From the NCBI GenBank assembly GCA_963662765.2, contig CAXXUP010000004.1, forward strand, positions 62,001-126,000: a stretch of 64,000 nt of DNA, written 5' to 3'. The stretch is from DATMXT01 sp963662765. Lineage in GTDB: Bacteria; Bacillota; Clostridia; Oscillospirales; Feifaniaceae. The translations under genes were made by a program, and so were the position numbers. This document shows, piece after piece, positions 17,415 to 25,113 of the stretch (its first letter is position 1; every line of letters starts with the position of its first letter). The notes under the pieces were generated by a model. That model did not search any database. It saw only the letters and a list, made by a program, of their open reading frames with translations, and was not told the origin of the DNA.

Positions 17415-18170
17415 ATGATAAAACAGCAGGCCCCCTTTTTCAGATACCGGTACCCTACTCGTTTTGTGAAGCTTATCATCGGGCTGCTGATGTTTGGACT
17501 CAGTTCGGCGCTCAATTACCGCAGTATGCTGGGCCTTTCACCCTGGAATGTTTTTCACGCCGGCATCTCGCTGATGACCGATATTTCGATCGGCCACATC
17601 ACCCAGCTTGTCGGGGCCGCCATCATTCTGATTGACATCGCCCTGCGGGAGCCGATTGGATTCGGGACCATCGCGAACATGTTTATCATCGGCGGTTCCA
17701 TGGATATGTTCTTGAACTCCGGCCTGCTACCGCAGACCGATTCGCTGCCCGTACGGTGGTTTATGCTGCTTGGAGGCATTGCCGTCTGCGGGCTCGGCTC
17801 TTATCTGTACATGAGTGCCGCAATGGGGGCAGGTCCCCGCGACAGCATGATGGTGGGGCTCATCAAGCGGTTTCCAGGGGTGCCGATCAGCATTTTGCGC
17901 AACGCGATTGAACTGACGGCACTTTGCATCGGCTGGTTTATGGGCGGACTTGTCGGTATCGGCACCGTGGCTTCGGCCTTACTACTTGGGCCCTCGGTTC
18001 AGTATACGTTTAAGCTGTTTAAGTTTGACGTCAAGAAAATTCACTCCGAAAATCTTGCCGAGACCGTCGCCATCTGGGTGGGGAAAAAGGTGCCGAAGGA
18101 TCGTGAGGTATGTGAATGCGAACCCATGCCGGAAGGTGTGGAGAACATGATCGAGGAGGGTGTCGAGTGA
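17415..18170 (+). CDS. YczE/YitT-like integral membrane protein
   Basis: A 251-residue protein with about five membrane helices. Motifs such as GLSSALNYRSMLGLSPWNVFHAG, GFGTIANMFIIGGSMD and the short repeat MGAGPRDSMMVGL match the YczE/DUF6198 family of Firmicutes membrane proteins. No transport substrate is established for the family. A hydrophilic acidic tail of about 45 residues follows the last helix. The stop overlaps the GTG of the metallo-hydrolase (GTGA), so the two are translationally coupled. Confidence 0.8.
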   Translation: MIKQQAPFFRYRYPTRFVKLIIGLLMFGLSSALNYRSMLGLSPWNVFHAGISLMTDISIGHITQLVGAAIILIDIALREPIGFGTIANMFIIGGSMDMFLNSGLLPQTDSLPVRWFMLLGGIAVCGLGSYLYMSAAMGAGPRDSMMVGLIKRFPGVPISILRNAIELTALCIGWFMGGLVGIGTVASALLLGPSVQYTFKLFKFDVKKIHSENLAETVAIWVGKKVPKDREVCECEPMPEGVENMIEEGVE

Positions 18171-18982
18171 AGCTGAAGGTGCTGGTTGAGAACAACACTT
18201 ACATTGATGTCGACGCTATGGGGGAGCCGGGCGTCTGCTTTTACATGGAAGACGATGACAAGAAGCTGCTGCTCGATGCAGGCATCACGGGTCTCTACCG
18301 CGAAAACGCCCAGTTTTTCGGGGTGGATCTCACCGGGGTGACGGCTGTCGTCATCTCCCACGGACACTATGACCATACAAACGGGCTTCGGGACCTCATG
18401 GCCCAGCCCTATGCCGCAAATATTGAGCTCATTGCTCATCCGGACGCCTTTGCCCATAAGCAGCTCGACTCAGGGCTTGACGTTGGCTCCTCTACCACGC
18501 AGGCGGAGCTTGAAAAGGTCTTCAAGCTGACTTTGACCAAGGAGCCACTCTGGTTGACCGACCGGCTTGTATACCTCGGGGAAATCCCGCGCATCTTCGA
18601 CTTTGAAAACCGTATGCCCATCAATCTCGTGCAGGACGCCTCGGGCCGGCTTGTTCCCGACCCCCTCGTGGACGACACGGCCGTAGCCTACAAGGGCGAG
18701 GCCGGAGTCTACGTCATCACCGGCTGCTCCCACAGCGGCATCTGCAACATCATCGAGCAGGCGAAGCGCGTCTGCAAAGACGACCGGGTGGCGGGAGTCA
18801 TCGGCGGTTTCCACCTCTTCGGGGTGACAGATCAGCTTGCCGCCACCATCGACTACCTCGCCTCTCAGCAAATCGGGCTTTTAGCTCCCTGTCACTGCGT
18901 CAATTTTCCGGCGAAGGCGGCCATTCACGCAAGGCTTCCGGTCGAGGAAGTGGCGGTCGGCTACGAGGCGGAGTGGCGCTGA
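18167..18982 (+). CDS. MBL-fold metallo-hydrolase, RFAP-synthase-like subgroup
   Basis: A 271-residue metallo-beta-lactamase-fold protein. The zinc motif is SHGHYDHTNG, further ligands are in TGCSHSGICN, and the C-terminal GGFHLFG and PCHCVNF are typical of the branch annotated as 7,8-dihydropterin-6-yl-methyl-beta-ribofuranosylaminobenzene-5'-phosphate synthase. Homologues outside methanogens have unknown substrates. The start is the GTG overlapping the upstream TGA. Coupling to a membrane protein suggests joint action, but no function can be assigned. Confidence 0.85.
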   Translation: MKLKVLVENNTYIDVDAMGEPGVCFYMEDDDKKLLLDAGITGLYRENAQFFGVDLTGVTAVVISHGHYDHTNGLRDLMAQPYAANIELIAHPDAFAHKQLDSGLDVGSSTTQAELEKVFKLTLTKEPLWLTDRLVYLGEIPRIFDFENRMPINLVQDASGRLVPDPLVDDTAVAYKGEAGVYVITGCSHSGICNIIEQAKRVCKDDRVAGVIGGFHLFGVTDQLAATIDYLASQQIGLLAPCHCVNFPAKAAIHARLPVEEVAVGYEAEWR

Positions 18983-19025
18983 ACAAGACTGTTTTCGTTT
19001 TTTTTGCCCACACTCAAAGTGGGTC

Positions 19026-19054
19026 TTGACCGGGTAGTTTTCGTGTGGTATAAT
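19026..19054 (+). promoter_or_regulatory. Strong sigma-A promoter of tRNA-Thr
   Basis: TTGACC, 17 bp, perfect TATAAT, 16 bp upstream of the mature tRNA 5' end. Confidence 0.85.
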
Positions 19055-19070
19055 GCGATTTGTCGCGTAA

Positions 19071-19146
19071 GCTGGTGTAGCTCAGCAGGTAGAGCAGCGC
19101 ATTCGTAATGCGCAGGTCGTCAGTTCGAGTCTGACTACCAGCTCCA
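19071..19146 (+). tRNA. tRNA-Thr (anticodon CGT)
   Basis: A 76-nt cloverleaf. The acceptor stem is GCTGGTG paired with TACCAGC (one G-T wobble), the anticodon loop TTCGTAA carries CGT, the T arm contains GTTCGAGTC, and CCA is encoded. The gene is single, with its own promoter and terminator. Threonine identity follows from the anticodon. A degraded copy of its 3' 40 nt lies at 19616-19655. Confidence 0.96.
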
Positions 19147-19153
19147 TAAATAA

Positions 19154-19187
19154 ACCCCGCAGCCGTAAGGCCTGCGGGGTTTTGTCT
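19154..19187 (+). terminator. Terminator of tRNA-Thr
   Basis: CCCCGCAG, loop, CTGCGGGG, then TTTTGTCTTCTTG. Confidence 0.88.
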
Positions 19188-19364
19188 TCTTGTTTTTTAC
19201 GTGGTTTGCGCCGAGAAAACCGGCAAAAGGCAGTTGTTTATTCGCCACTCATGATAACGATTTCTTTTTTGAGCAGGTCAATCGCCTCGACGTGGAGTAT
19301 AAGCTCGCCGGTGTGCTTTGACAAACACGTTGCAGACGAATTGGAAGCTTGTCCAAACGGCAAG

Positions 19365-19517
19365 CTACTTCTTATCGTCTCCGGGTTTATGCCGGTTGCC
19401 GGACTGTTTCTTATTATTTCTGCCCTCGCCATCAAGTGCGCTTTCGGATAATGTGGGGCCGCCGCCTGATTTTAATTTACGCACCTCTTTAGGGTCGATC
19501 TGACTGTCTTTTGGCAT
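19365..19517 (-). CDS. Small hydrophilic protein of unknown function
   Basis: A 50-residue frame starts at ATG 19517 behind GAGGTGATATT. The product is very hydrophilic and Lys/Gly/Asp-rich (start MPKDSQIDPKEVRKLKSGGG, end KPGDDKK), with no domain recognised. It lies between tRNA-Thr and the partial tRNA copy. The ribosome binding site is good but composition and conservation cannot be judged. Downstream on the same strand, about 19238-19320 reads KHTGELILHVEAIDLLKKEI in a frame with strongly G/C-ended codons and no start, perhaps the tail of a decayed gene. Confidence 0.4.
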   Translation of the reverse strand: MPKDSQIDPKEVRKLKSGGGPTLSESALDGEGRNNKKQSGNRHKPGDDKK

Positions 19518-19615
19518 AATATCACCTCGAGCAAAGTATTTGCAGGCTGTGATTGTATATTCAAAGGGCTCCACACATAGGAAAAAGTGAGCAAAACATC
19601 GCGATTTCAATTTAC

Positions 19616-19655
19616 AATGTGCAGATCGTCGGTTCGAGTTTGACTACCAGCTCCA
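19616..19655 (+). pseudogene. 3' fragment of tRNA-Thr (degraded duplicate or attachment-site scar)
   Basis: These 40 nt match the 3' part of the tRNA-Thr gene (19107-19146) at 36 of 40 positions, through the encoded CCA. The 5' half is missing, so no functional tRNA can fold. It is followed by its own terminator-like hairpin. The pair of direct repeats brackets about 470 bp. Confidence 0.85.
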
Positions 19656-19664
19656 TGCATATAA

Positions 19665-19701
19665 CCCGTCAACGTCACCCGTTGACGGGGCTTGTTTTTT
19701 T
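19665..19701 (+). terminator. Terminator after the tRNA fragment
   Basis: CCCGTCAACG, five-base loop, CGTTGACGGG, followed by GCTTG and T7. It suggests that the fragment was once part of a complete, separately terminated tRNA gene. Confidence 0.85.
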
Positions 19702-19775
19702 CAGTGATCAGGTGTCGCCTGAATTGCAGGTCGATACCATCCGCAAAAAGGACGGCTGCATCTCGACAGGAATGC

Positions 19776-19797
19776 CAAACAATTATATAATTGTTTG
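19776..19797 (+). promoter_or_regulatory. 22-bp perfect palindrome before the MocR gene
   Basis: A perfect inverted repeat with half-site CAAACAATTAT, ending 15 bp before the GTG start and next to the ribosome binding site GAGGTGA. It is a likely operator for autoregulation by the MocR protein. A longer search of the 660-bp gap 19147-19812 shows only this, the tRNA fragment, two terminators and the small minus-strand gene. Confidence 0.55.
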
Positions 19798-19812
19798 CAG
19801 AGGTGATTATCT

Positions 19813-21189
19813 GTGCCCTTCAACTCTTTCGAAAACTATCCGATGTCGTGGAAGCCGGTGCTCGACAAAGACAGCCGCTGCTTGTACCGGACGCTTGCCG
19901 AGCAGCTTGAAAGCGACATTGCGGCCGGGGTTCTTAGGCCCGGTACCAGGCTGCCGCCCCAGCGCGAGCTTGCGGACTTTCTCGACATCAACCTGAGCAC
20001 CGTGTCGAAGGCTTTTCGACTCTGCGCCCAAAAAGGGCTGCTGTCGGCCACGGTGGGCAGCGGCACCAATGTGGCGTATGACACGCTGACCAACGGCCGG
20101 TTGTTGACGGAACACGGGAGCCGGGATGTCGTCGACATGGGCGCCACGGTGCCGGAGGCGTCGGGCAATGAAACCCTGATGGAACTGCTGCGGGAGATGG
20201 TTTGCGAGAGCCGGACGGCCAAACTGTTTGGCTATCATCTACCGGGCGAAAACGAGTGGCAAAAGGGAGCTGCGGTCTCCCTGATGCGCTATTGCGGGCA
20301 TCAAACGGACAGCGGGCGGATTCTCTTTGCAAACGGCGGTCAGAACGCGCTGACCGGCGTGCTCGCGGCGCTCTTCAAACGCGGGGAAAAGATCGCCGTG
20401 GACGAGCACACCTATCCCGGGATAAAAACCGCTACGGCCATGCTGGGCATACAGCTTGAACCGGTGCCGCAGGACGGCGACGGAACGGACCCGCGGGCGC
20501 TGGAGCTTGCCTGCAAGAATAAGAAAATCACGGGTATCTACATCATTCCCGCCTGTCATAGTCCGACAACGATCACCATGCCGCAGGCGAGACGCCGAGA
20601 AATCGCACAGGTCGCAAAAAAGTACGGCTGCATTTTGATTGAGGACGGCACCTATCAGCCCCTGACGGCCGGCACGACATCGGCGTCAGACTATGCAGCG
20701 GACAGGAGCGTCTACATTGTCAGCCTCTCCAAGGCCATTGCGCCCGGACTGCGAATGGCCTTTTTGTCGGTGCCGCCGCAGTACGCGGCGGCCGTCGCCG
20801 ACGCCCTCTACAGCCTGAACATCGCCGTCGTTCCCATGATGGCCGAACTGTCGGCGAGGATTGTGGCTTCCGGCCGGTTTGAAAACATCCTTGAGATTCA
20901 TCGGGAACAAACCACACACCGAAACGCGATTGTAGACCGGTGGTTACCCAAAGTGTGCTGCCACGGAGGAGACACCGACATTTTTCGTTGGCTGCTGCTG
21001 CCCGAGAGGTACACCGGAGTGGCTTTCGAGCAGCTTGCCCTGTCGATGGGGGTGCAGGTGTACGCCGCCGAGAAATTTGCCGTTGGCAAAACATCGCCCG
21101 CCCATGCGGTCAGGCTGTCAATCTGCGCCCCGCGGGACTTGGAAGAACTCGAGCGAGGGCTGGAGATCCTGGCGCGGTTGATCGGCTGA
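19813..21189 (+). CDS. MocR-type regulator (GntR HTH plus aminotransferase domain)
   Basis: A 458-residue protein. Residues about 15-85 are a GntR winged helix-turn-helix (LYRTLAEQLESDIAAGVLRPG, LPPQRELADFLDINLSTVSKAF). The rest is a fold-type I PLP aminotransferase domain with the PLP lysine in YIVSLSKAIAPGLRMAF. MocR regulators sense PLP or an amino-compound ligand and usually control an adjacent gene. Here the next gene downstream is a PhzF-like isomerase. The GTG start follows AGAGGTGATTATCT. Confidence 0.9.
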   Translation: MPFNSFENYPMSWKPVLDKDSRCLYRTLAEQLESDIAAGVLRPGTRLPPQRELADFLDINLSTVSKAFRLCAQKGLLSATVGSGTNVAYDTLTNGRLLTEHGSRDVVDMGATVPEASGNETLMELLREMVCESRTAKLFGYHLPGENEWQKGAAVSLMRYCGHQTDSGRILFANGGQNALTGVLAALFKRGEKIAVDEHTYPGIKTATAMLGIQLEPVPQDGDGTDPRALELACKNKKITGIYIIPACHSPTTITMPQARRREIAQVAKKYGCILIEDGTYQPLTAGTTSASDYAADRSVYIVSLSKAIAPGLRMAFLSVPPQYAAAVADALYSLNIAVVPMMAELSARIVASGRFENILEIHREQTTHRNAIVDRWLPKVCCHGGDTDIFRWLLLPERYTGVAFEQLALSMGVQVYAAEKFAVGKTSPAHAVRLSICAPRDLEELERGLEILARLIG

Positions 21190-21203
21190 ACAATGCCGTG
21201 AAT

Positions 21204-21250
21204 GCACAAAATTGTGCGCCACACAAATAAATTGTTGTGTGGCGCATTTG
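21204..21250 (+). terminator. Overlapping hairpins after the MocR gene
   Basis: A perfect 12-bp stem (TGCGCCACACAA at 21215-21226 with its complement at 21235-21246) is followed by TTTG. A competing 6-bp stem (GCACAA/TTGTGC) shares its left arm. It is a terminator or attenuator between the MocR and phzF genes; there is no long U tract. Confidence 0.5.
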
Positions 21251-21363
21251 CCTGCCGTAGAATGTATATGGAGAAGTAGTCCGCAAATTTTACAAGACGA
21301 TACCGGAAATGATACAAACATCCTTCGAAAATGCCATAGCGCCATTTTTTCAGATAGGAGTGA

Positions 21364-22146
21364 GTGACTGTAAAACAGTATGTAGTGGATGCCTTCACCG
21401 ACAAGGTGTTCGGCGGAAATCCCGCCGCCGTCTGCGTGATGCCGGAGTGGCTGCCAGATGGACTGCTGATGAAAATCACCCGCGAAAACAATCTTTCTGA
21501 AACCGCGTTTGCAGTGCGGGAGGGGGAGGGCTACCGTCTGCGCTGGTTTACACCGGGCGGGGAGATTGACCTCTGCGGGCACGCAACCCTCGCCACAGCC
21601 TATGTGATCACTAGGTTTATTCAACCGGAGCAGACGGTCGTGATTTTTTACACGCTCAGCGGGACGCTGACGGTTGAAAAACGAGGCGACCTGTTTGAAA
21701 TGGATTTTCCTGCTTATACGCTGAGGGCCGTGCCGGTCACGGAGGAAATGGCCGACGCTCTGGGGGCCAGACCGCTGGAGGCGTATATGGGGAGAGATTT
21801 GCTCTGCGTCATGGATTCGGAGGAGACTGTGAAAAGCATTGTTCCGGATATGAGTAAGCTGTGCCGTCTGGAGGGGCTACTTTTGCAGGTGACGGCACCG
21901 GGCCGGGACTTCGACTGTGTTTCCCGCTCTTTCGCACCCAAGCTGAATGTACCGGAGGACCCGGTCTGCGGCTCCGGCCATTGCCATATCGTCCCGTACT
22001 TTGTAAAACGGCTCGGGAAAAAAGACCTTACGGCCTTTCAGGCGTCGGCGCGCGGCGGCGTCCTGTACTGCAGTGTGTGGGGGGACAGGGTGAAACTTGC
22101 GGGGAATGCGGCGCTTTTTTCGGAAGCGGAAATCTATATCGAATAA
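21364..22146 (+). CDS. PhzF-family isomerase
   Basis: A 260-residue protein of the PhzF/DAP-epimerase fold. The N-terminal VVDAFTDKVFGGNPAAVC, NNLSETAFAV (catalytic Glu), RWFTPGGEIDLCGHATLA and the C-terminal VPEDPVCGSGHCHIVPYF are all family signatures. PhzF proteins isomerise dihydro-aromatic acids; most bacterial paralogues have unknown substrates. The GTG start is preceded by GGAG. Position downstream of a MocR regulator suggests that it belongs to the same regulon. Confidence 0.92.
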   Translation: MTVKQYVVDAFTDKVFGGNPAAVCVMPEWLPDGLLMKITRENNLSETAFAVREGEGYRLRWFTPGGEIDLCGHATLATAYVITRFIQPEQTVVIFYTLSGTLTVEKRGDLFEMDFPAYTLRAVPVTEEMADALGARPLEAYMGRDLLCVMDSEETVKSIVPDMSKLCRLEGLLLQVTAPGRDFDCVSRSFAPKLNVPEDPVCGSGHCHIVPYFVKRLGKKDLTAFQASARGGVLYCSVWGDRVKLAGNAALFSEAEIYIE

Positions 22147-22326
22147 GAGTATTCGTGATTGTCCGTGTTGTCGCCCGCGATAGCACAATAAATATGGGTT
22201 CCGGCCACAGTCGGAGCGCTTTCAAAGTGATCGTATGACGTATGCCGGGATAGTTTAAGCATACTGAACCTAGTCACAAATCCTGCACTCGTAAGGACCA
22301 TAGGGTTTTGTCGCGTTGATTCACTA

Positions 22327-22369
22327 GGCTCCTCTTCGCAGCCACAAGCTGTGAAAAGGAGTCTTTTTA
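22327..22369 (+). terminator. Imperfect hairpin terminator between phzF and marR
   Basis: GGCTCCTCTTCGCAGC pairs, with mismatches, with GCTGTGAAAAGGAGTC, followed by TTTTTA. The 389-bp gap 22147-22535 holds this hairpin and the MarR promoter, and no gene. Confidence 0.5.
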
Positions 22370-22416
22370 GGCCATGAAGAGGGGAAATTTTATACATTAA
22401 AAAGCGTGCAAACCAG

Positions 22417-22445
22417 TTGAAATGTAAACTAGTTTCTGCTAACAT
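22417..22445 (+). promoter_or_regulatory. Promoter of the MarR gene with embedded palindrome
   Basis: TTGAAA, 17 bp, TAACAT. The spacer contains the palindrome AAACTAGTTT (22426-22435), a good candidate MarR operator for autorepression. A run of seven G lies in the leader and forms the ribosome binding site (AGGGGGGGA). Confidence 0.6.
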
Positions 22446-22535
22446 CTATGATAGAACAGGACGAAAGTGCAACTGTTTTCGGATCGGTCTCAATTATTTA
22501 TAAATCTTGCGTCAAGTGTTTAGGGGGGGATTTTC

Positions 22536-22970
22536 ATGAACCTGGACAGCGATGTCCTGAGGGGGATTGGAGCGATTTCAAGATGCATACAGACAATCAA
22601 CGACGGCAAATTCAGACAGTTCAATTTGGAAAGAGGACAATTTGTATTCCTGACGAGGATTTGCGAAAACGAGGGGATCAATCCGATTGATTTATCGAAT
22701 ATGTTGAAGGTGGATAAAGCGACGACTACAAAGGCAATTCAAAAGATGGAGCATAAGGGGCTTATCGAGCGGACGCGGGATGAAAACGATAAAAGAATGT
22801 GGCGGCTATATCCCACGCCGGAGGCACGTGATCTATATTTACTGGTCATTGGTGAAGAAAACGAAAACATATCGATCTGCCTATCCGGCTTTACAGACAG
22901 TGAAAAGAAACTGGCCAGCCTTTTGATTAGAAGAATGGATGAAAACATTGAACGAAAATGGGAGAATTGA
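22536..22970 (+). CDS. MarR-family transcriptional regulator
   Basis: A 144-residue winged-helix repressor. The recognition region reads INPIDLSNMLKVDKATTTKAIQKMEHKGLIERTRDENDKRMWRLYPT, in pieces the standard MarR order of helix-turn-helix then beta wing. The gene is visibly richer in A/T-ending codons than its neighbours, as is the following GNAT gene, suggesting that the pair came in by transfer. MarR proteins usually repress their own operon until a small ligand binds. Confidence 0.9.
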   Translation: MNLDSDVLRGIGAISRCIQTINDGKFRQFNLERGQFVFLTRICENEGINPIDLSNMLKVDKATTTKAIQKMEHKGLIERTRDENDKRMWRLYPTPEARDLYLLVIGEENENISICLSGFTDSEKKLASLLIRRMDENIERKWEN

Positions 22971-23017
22971 GAAAAACGGATCTCTTCAAAATAATAAAAC
23001 AAAATGGGAGGATATAA

Positions 23018-23506
23018 ATGACAAATATTAATATCTGCGAATACAAATCGGACTATTGTCAGAGAATCATCGAAATGATTTTGGAAATCCAGCAAGACGA
23101 GTATAAAATCCCAATTTCTCTTAAAGATCAACCCGATTTGGAAGACATCGAAAAATACTATCAGCGAAGGGGAAAATTTTGGGTGGCTGTTGATGAAAAC
23201 AGCGTAATCGGTACGATTGGCATCATAGACATCGGCGATGGCAATGCGGTACTCCGAAAGATGTTTGTAAAAAAAGAGTACAGGGGCAAGGATATGGGAG
23301 TATCGAAAAAACTGCTTGCACAGCTCTTGAAATGGGCCGCACAAAATAACTTTCATAGAGTATATTTAGGAACAACGCTCCAATTCCTGGCCGCGCACAG
23401 ATTTTATGAGAAAAATCAGTTCGTTGAAATCCCAAAAGAAACACTCCCCGCCAACTTCCCCGTTATGGAGGTTGACAAAAAATTCTACCGATATGATATT
23501 CAATAA
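23018..23506 (+). CDS. GNAT-family N-acetyltransferase
   Basis: A 162-residue acetyltransferase. FWVAVDENSVIGTIGIIDIG, LRKMFVKKEYRGKDMGVSKKLL (acetyl-CoA loop) and LGTTLQFLAAHRFYEKNQF follow the GNAT order. Its ATG follows GGGAGG, 48 bp after the MarR stop, and it shares that gene's low G+C. MarR-GNAT pairs often act in small-molecule detoxification; the substrate here is unknown. Confidence 0.88.
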   Translation: MTNINICEYKSDYCQRIIEMILEIQQDEYKIPISLKDQPDLEDIEKYYQRRGKFWVAVDENSVIGTIGIIDIGDGNAVLRKMFVKKEYRGKDMGVSKKLLAQLLKWAAQNNFHRVYLGTTLQFLAAHRFYEKNQFVEIPKETLPANFPVMEVDKKFYRYDIQ

Positions 23507-23730
23507 GCCATTTGCTGCTTATAACCAAACGATCAATTGACGCAGGCCGTTCGACCTTGCTGCAGCGATATGAGCAGGACATTCACTTTTTGTAGCGCAT
23601 ACAGACGGGCAACTGCCGCGCACCGATAGGACCGCCCACAGAAACATGGTTGAAAAGCGCGGCAATTCAATTTGAGCGCCGCTTCCCTGCCGGAACAACT
23701 GACTTTCCAGTGAATCAAGCTGAGGAAAAC

Positions 23731-23763
23731 GGGCCTGCCGCCAGACTGCGGCAGGCCCGTTTG
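23731..23763 (+). terminator. Strong hairpin terminator
   Basis: A perfect 12-bp stem (CGGGCCTGCCGC / GCGGCAGGCCCG) with loop CAGACT, A4 before and TTTGACATTT after. In the gap 23507-23900 it is the main element besides the GntR promoter and operator. Confidence 0.75.
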
Positions 23764-23813
23764 ACATTTGCCGGGGATGTTAAGAACGGATGTAAATATT
23801 TTTTTAAAACTGC

Positions 23814-23842
23814 TTGACAAATGATGCTCCATATAGTATATT
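23814..23842 (+). promoter_or_regulatory. Sigma-A promoter of the GntR-ABC operon
   Basis: A perfect TTGACA, 17 bp, TATATT. Confidence 0.8.
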
Positions 23843-23851
23843 AGTGACGCG

Positions 23852-23873
23852 GTTAATTAGTTAACTAATTAAC
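23852..23873 (+). promoter_or_regulatory. 22-bp palindromic operator
   Basis: A perfect inverted repeat with half-site GTTAATTAGTT, starting 9 bp after the -10 element, so a bound repressor would block transcription. It is the likely site of the YtrA-type regulator encoded next. Confidence 0.75.
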
Positions 23874-23900
23874 TAGTCAAATTTGAGAGGAGGCGCGCAG

Positions 23901-24269
23901 GTGAACTTTCAGGGTGAACGACCAATCTTTCTTCAGATTGCCGAACATTTGGAGGAGGGGATACTCTCGGGCGCCTATCCGGAGGAAAGCCAAGTGCCAT
24001 CCATCACGGAGTATTCGGTAACGTATAAAATCAACCCCGCGACCGCACTCAAAGGGATTAATTTACTGGTGGACGCGGGAACGCTCTACAAGAAAAGGGG
24101 ACTGGGAATGTTTGTTGCACAGGGTGCGAAGGATAAACTGAAATTGCGGCGCCGCGATCAGTTTTACGTAAATTATGTTGAAAAACTTGTGCGAGAGGCC
24201 AAAAATCTGGGGCTGACCGCATCGGAACTTACGGCTATGATAGAAAGCGGGTTTGAAAATGCCGATTGA
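23901..24269 (+). CDS. GntR-family regulator, YtrA subfamily
   Basis: A 122-residue protein with an N-terminal winged HTH (IFLQIAEHLEEGILSGAYPEE, VPSITEYSVTYKINPATALKGINLL) and the short C-terminal helices of the YtrA group, which has no large ligand domain. GTG 23901 is chosen for the GAGGAGG site 8 nt upstream. YtrA regulators repress the ABC exporter genes beside them and often respond to cell-wall antibiotics. The end overlaps the ATPase start by 11 nt. Confidence 0.9.
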   Translation: MNFQGERPIFLQIAEHLEEGILSGAYPEESQVPSITEYSVTYKINPATALKGINLLVDAGTLYKKRGLGMFVAQGAKDKLKLRRRDQFYVNYVEKLVREAKNLGLTASELTAMIESGFENAD

Positions 24270-25113
24270 AATGAAGAATGTCGCCAAGAGCTTTGGCGAC
24301 ACGCGGGCGCTTGACGGGGTGTCCCTGACTTTTGGCGAGAACCGAATTTATGGACTTTTAGGCAACAACGGTGCCGGAAAGTCAACGCTGCTCAGTATTC
24401 TGACCGGGCGGCTGTATCCGACGGAAGGCAGCATCACGGTGGACGGAGAGGAGATCGTCAACAACGACGCAGCCTTGGGGAAGATGTATCTCGTGGCTGA
24501 GCGCAACATGTTTCCGGATGACATGAAGGTCAAGGCGGCATTTGACGTGGCGGGGCTCTATTACCCGGAATTCGACCGGGCATACGCCGACGCACTGGCC
24601 GAAAAGTTTGGGCTCTCCCAAAAGAAAAAAATCAAGTCGCTGTCGACCGGCTACGCTTCGATTTTCCGGCTGATTCTGGGGCTTTCGGTCAATACCCCCT
24701 ATCTCTTTTTCGACGAGCCGGTGCTGGGACTCGACGCGCAGCACCGCGACATGTTCTACCGCGAACTGCTTGCGCGGTATGCCGAGCGCCCCTGCACCAT
24801 GGTCGTCTCCACTCACCTGATTGCCGAAGCGGCCGACCTGATTGAGCATGCGGTCATCATCCGCAACGGAAAGATTTTGAAGGACTGCCCTCGGGAGGAA
24901 CTGACAGCCGACGCGTACACGGTGTCGGGCCCCGCAGGCGCCATCGACAAATACATCGAGGGGAAGCATGTGCTGACCGAAAACTCGCTCGGCGGGCTCA
25001 AAACCGCCTGTGTGCAGGGCACGCGGGAAGCGCTGCCGGAGGGGATGGAGATTGCCCCCATCAATTTGCAGGATTATTTTATCAGCCTTATGGAAGAGGA
25101 GGACAGGAAATGA
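24259..25113 (+). CDS. ABC transporter ATP-binding protein (YtrB-like)
   Basis: A 284-residue ATPase with Walker A GNNGAGKST, a divergent signature LSTGYASIFRLI, Walker B YLFFDEP and switch His in STHLIAEA. The C-terminal 70 residues form a family-specific extension. It overlaps the GntR gene and the permease start (ATGA), giving a compact regulator-ATPase-permease cassette of the YtrABC type, probably for export or antibiotic resistance. Confidence 0.92.
   Translation: MPIEMKNVAKSFGDTRALDGVSLTFGENRIYGLLGNNGAGKSTLLSILTGRLYPTEGSITVDGEEIVNNDAALGKMYLVAERNMFPDDMKVKAAFDVAGLYYPEFDRAYADALAEKFGLSQKKKIKSLSTGYASIFRLILGLSVNTPYLFFDEPVLGLDAQHRDMFYRELLARYAERPCTMVVSTHLIAEAADLIEHAVIIRNGKILKDCPREELTADAYTVSGPAGAIDKYIEGKHVLTENSLGGLKTACVQGTREALPEGMEIAPINLQDYFISLMEEEDRK

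Noticed and set aside
19182..19451. Plus-strand 89-codon frame with a hydrophobic end between the tRNA and its partial copy
   Set aside because: It begins inside the tRNA terminator tail, has no ribosome binding site, and competes with a minus-strand frame that has one.
22524..22530. Phase-variable G7 in the MarR ribosome binding site
   Set aside because: A single run of seven G without population data is too weak; noted only in the promoter entry.
23519..23832. Minus-strand frames of 82 and 99 codons in the gap before the GntR operon
   Set aside because: No ribosome binding site or recognisable motif; they run through a strong terminator hairpin.
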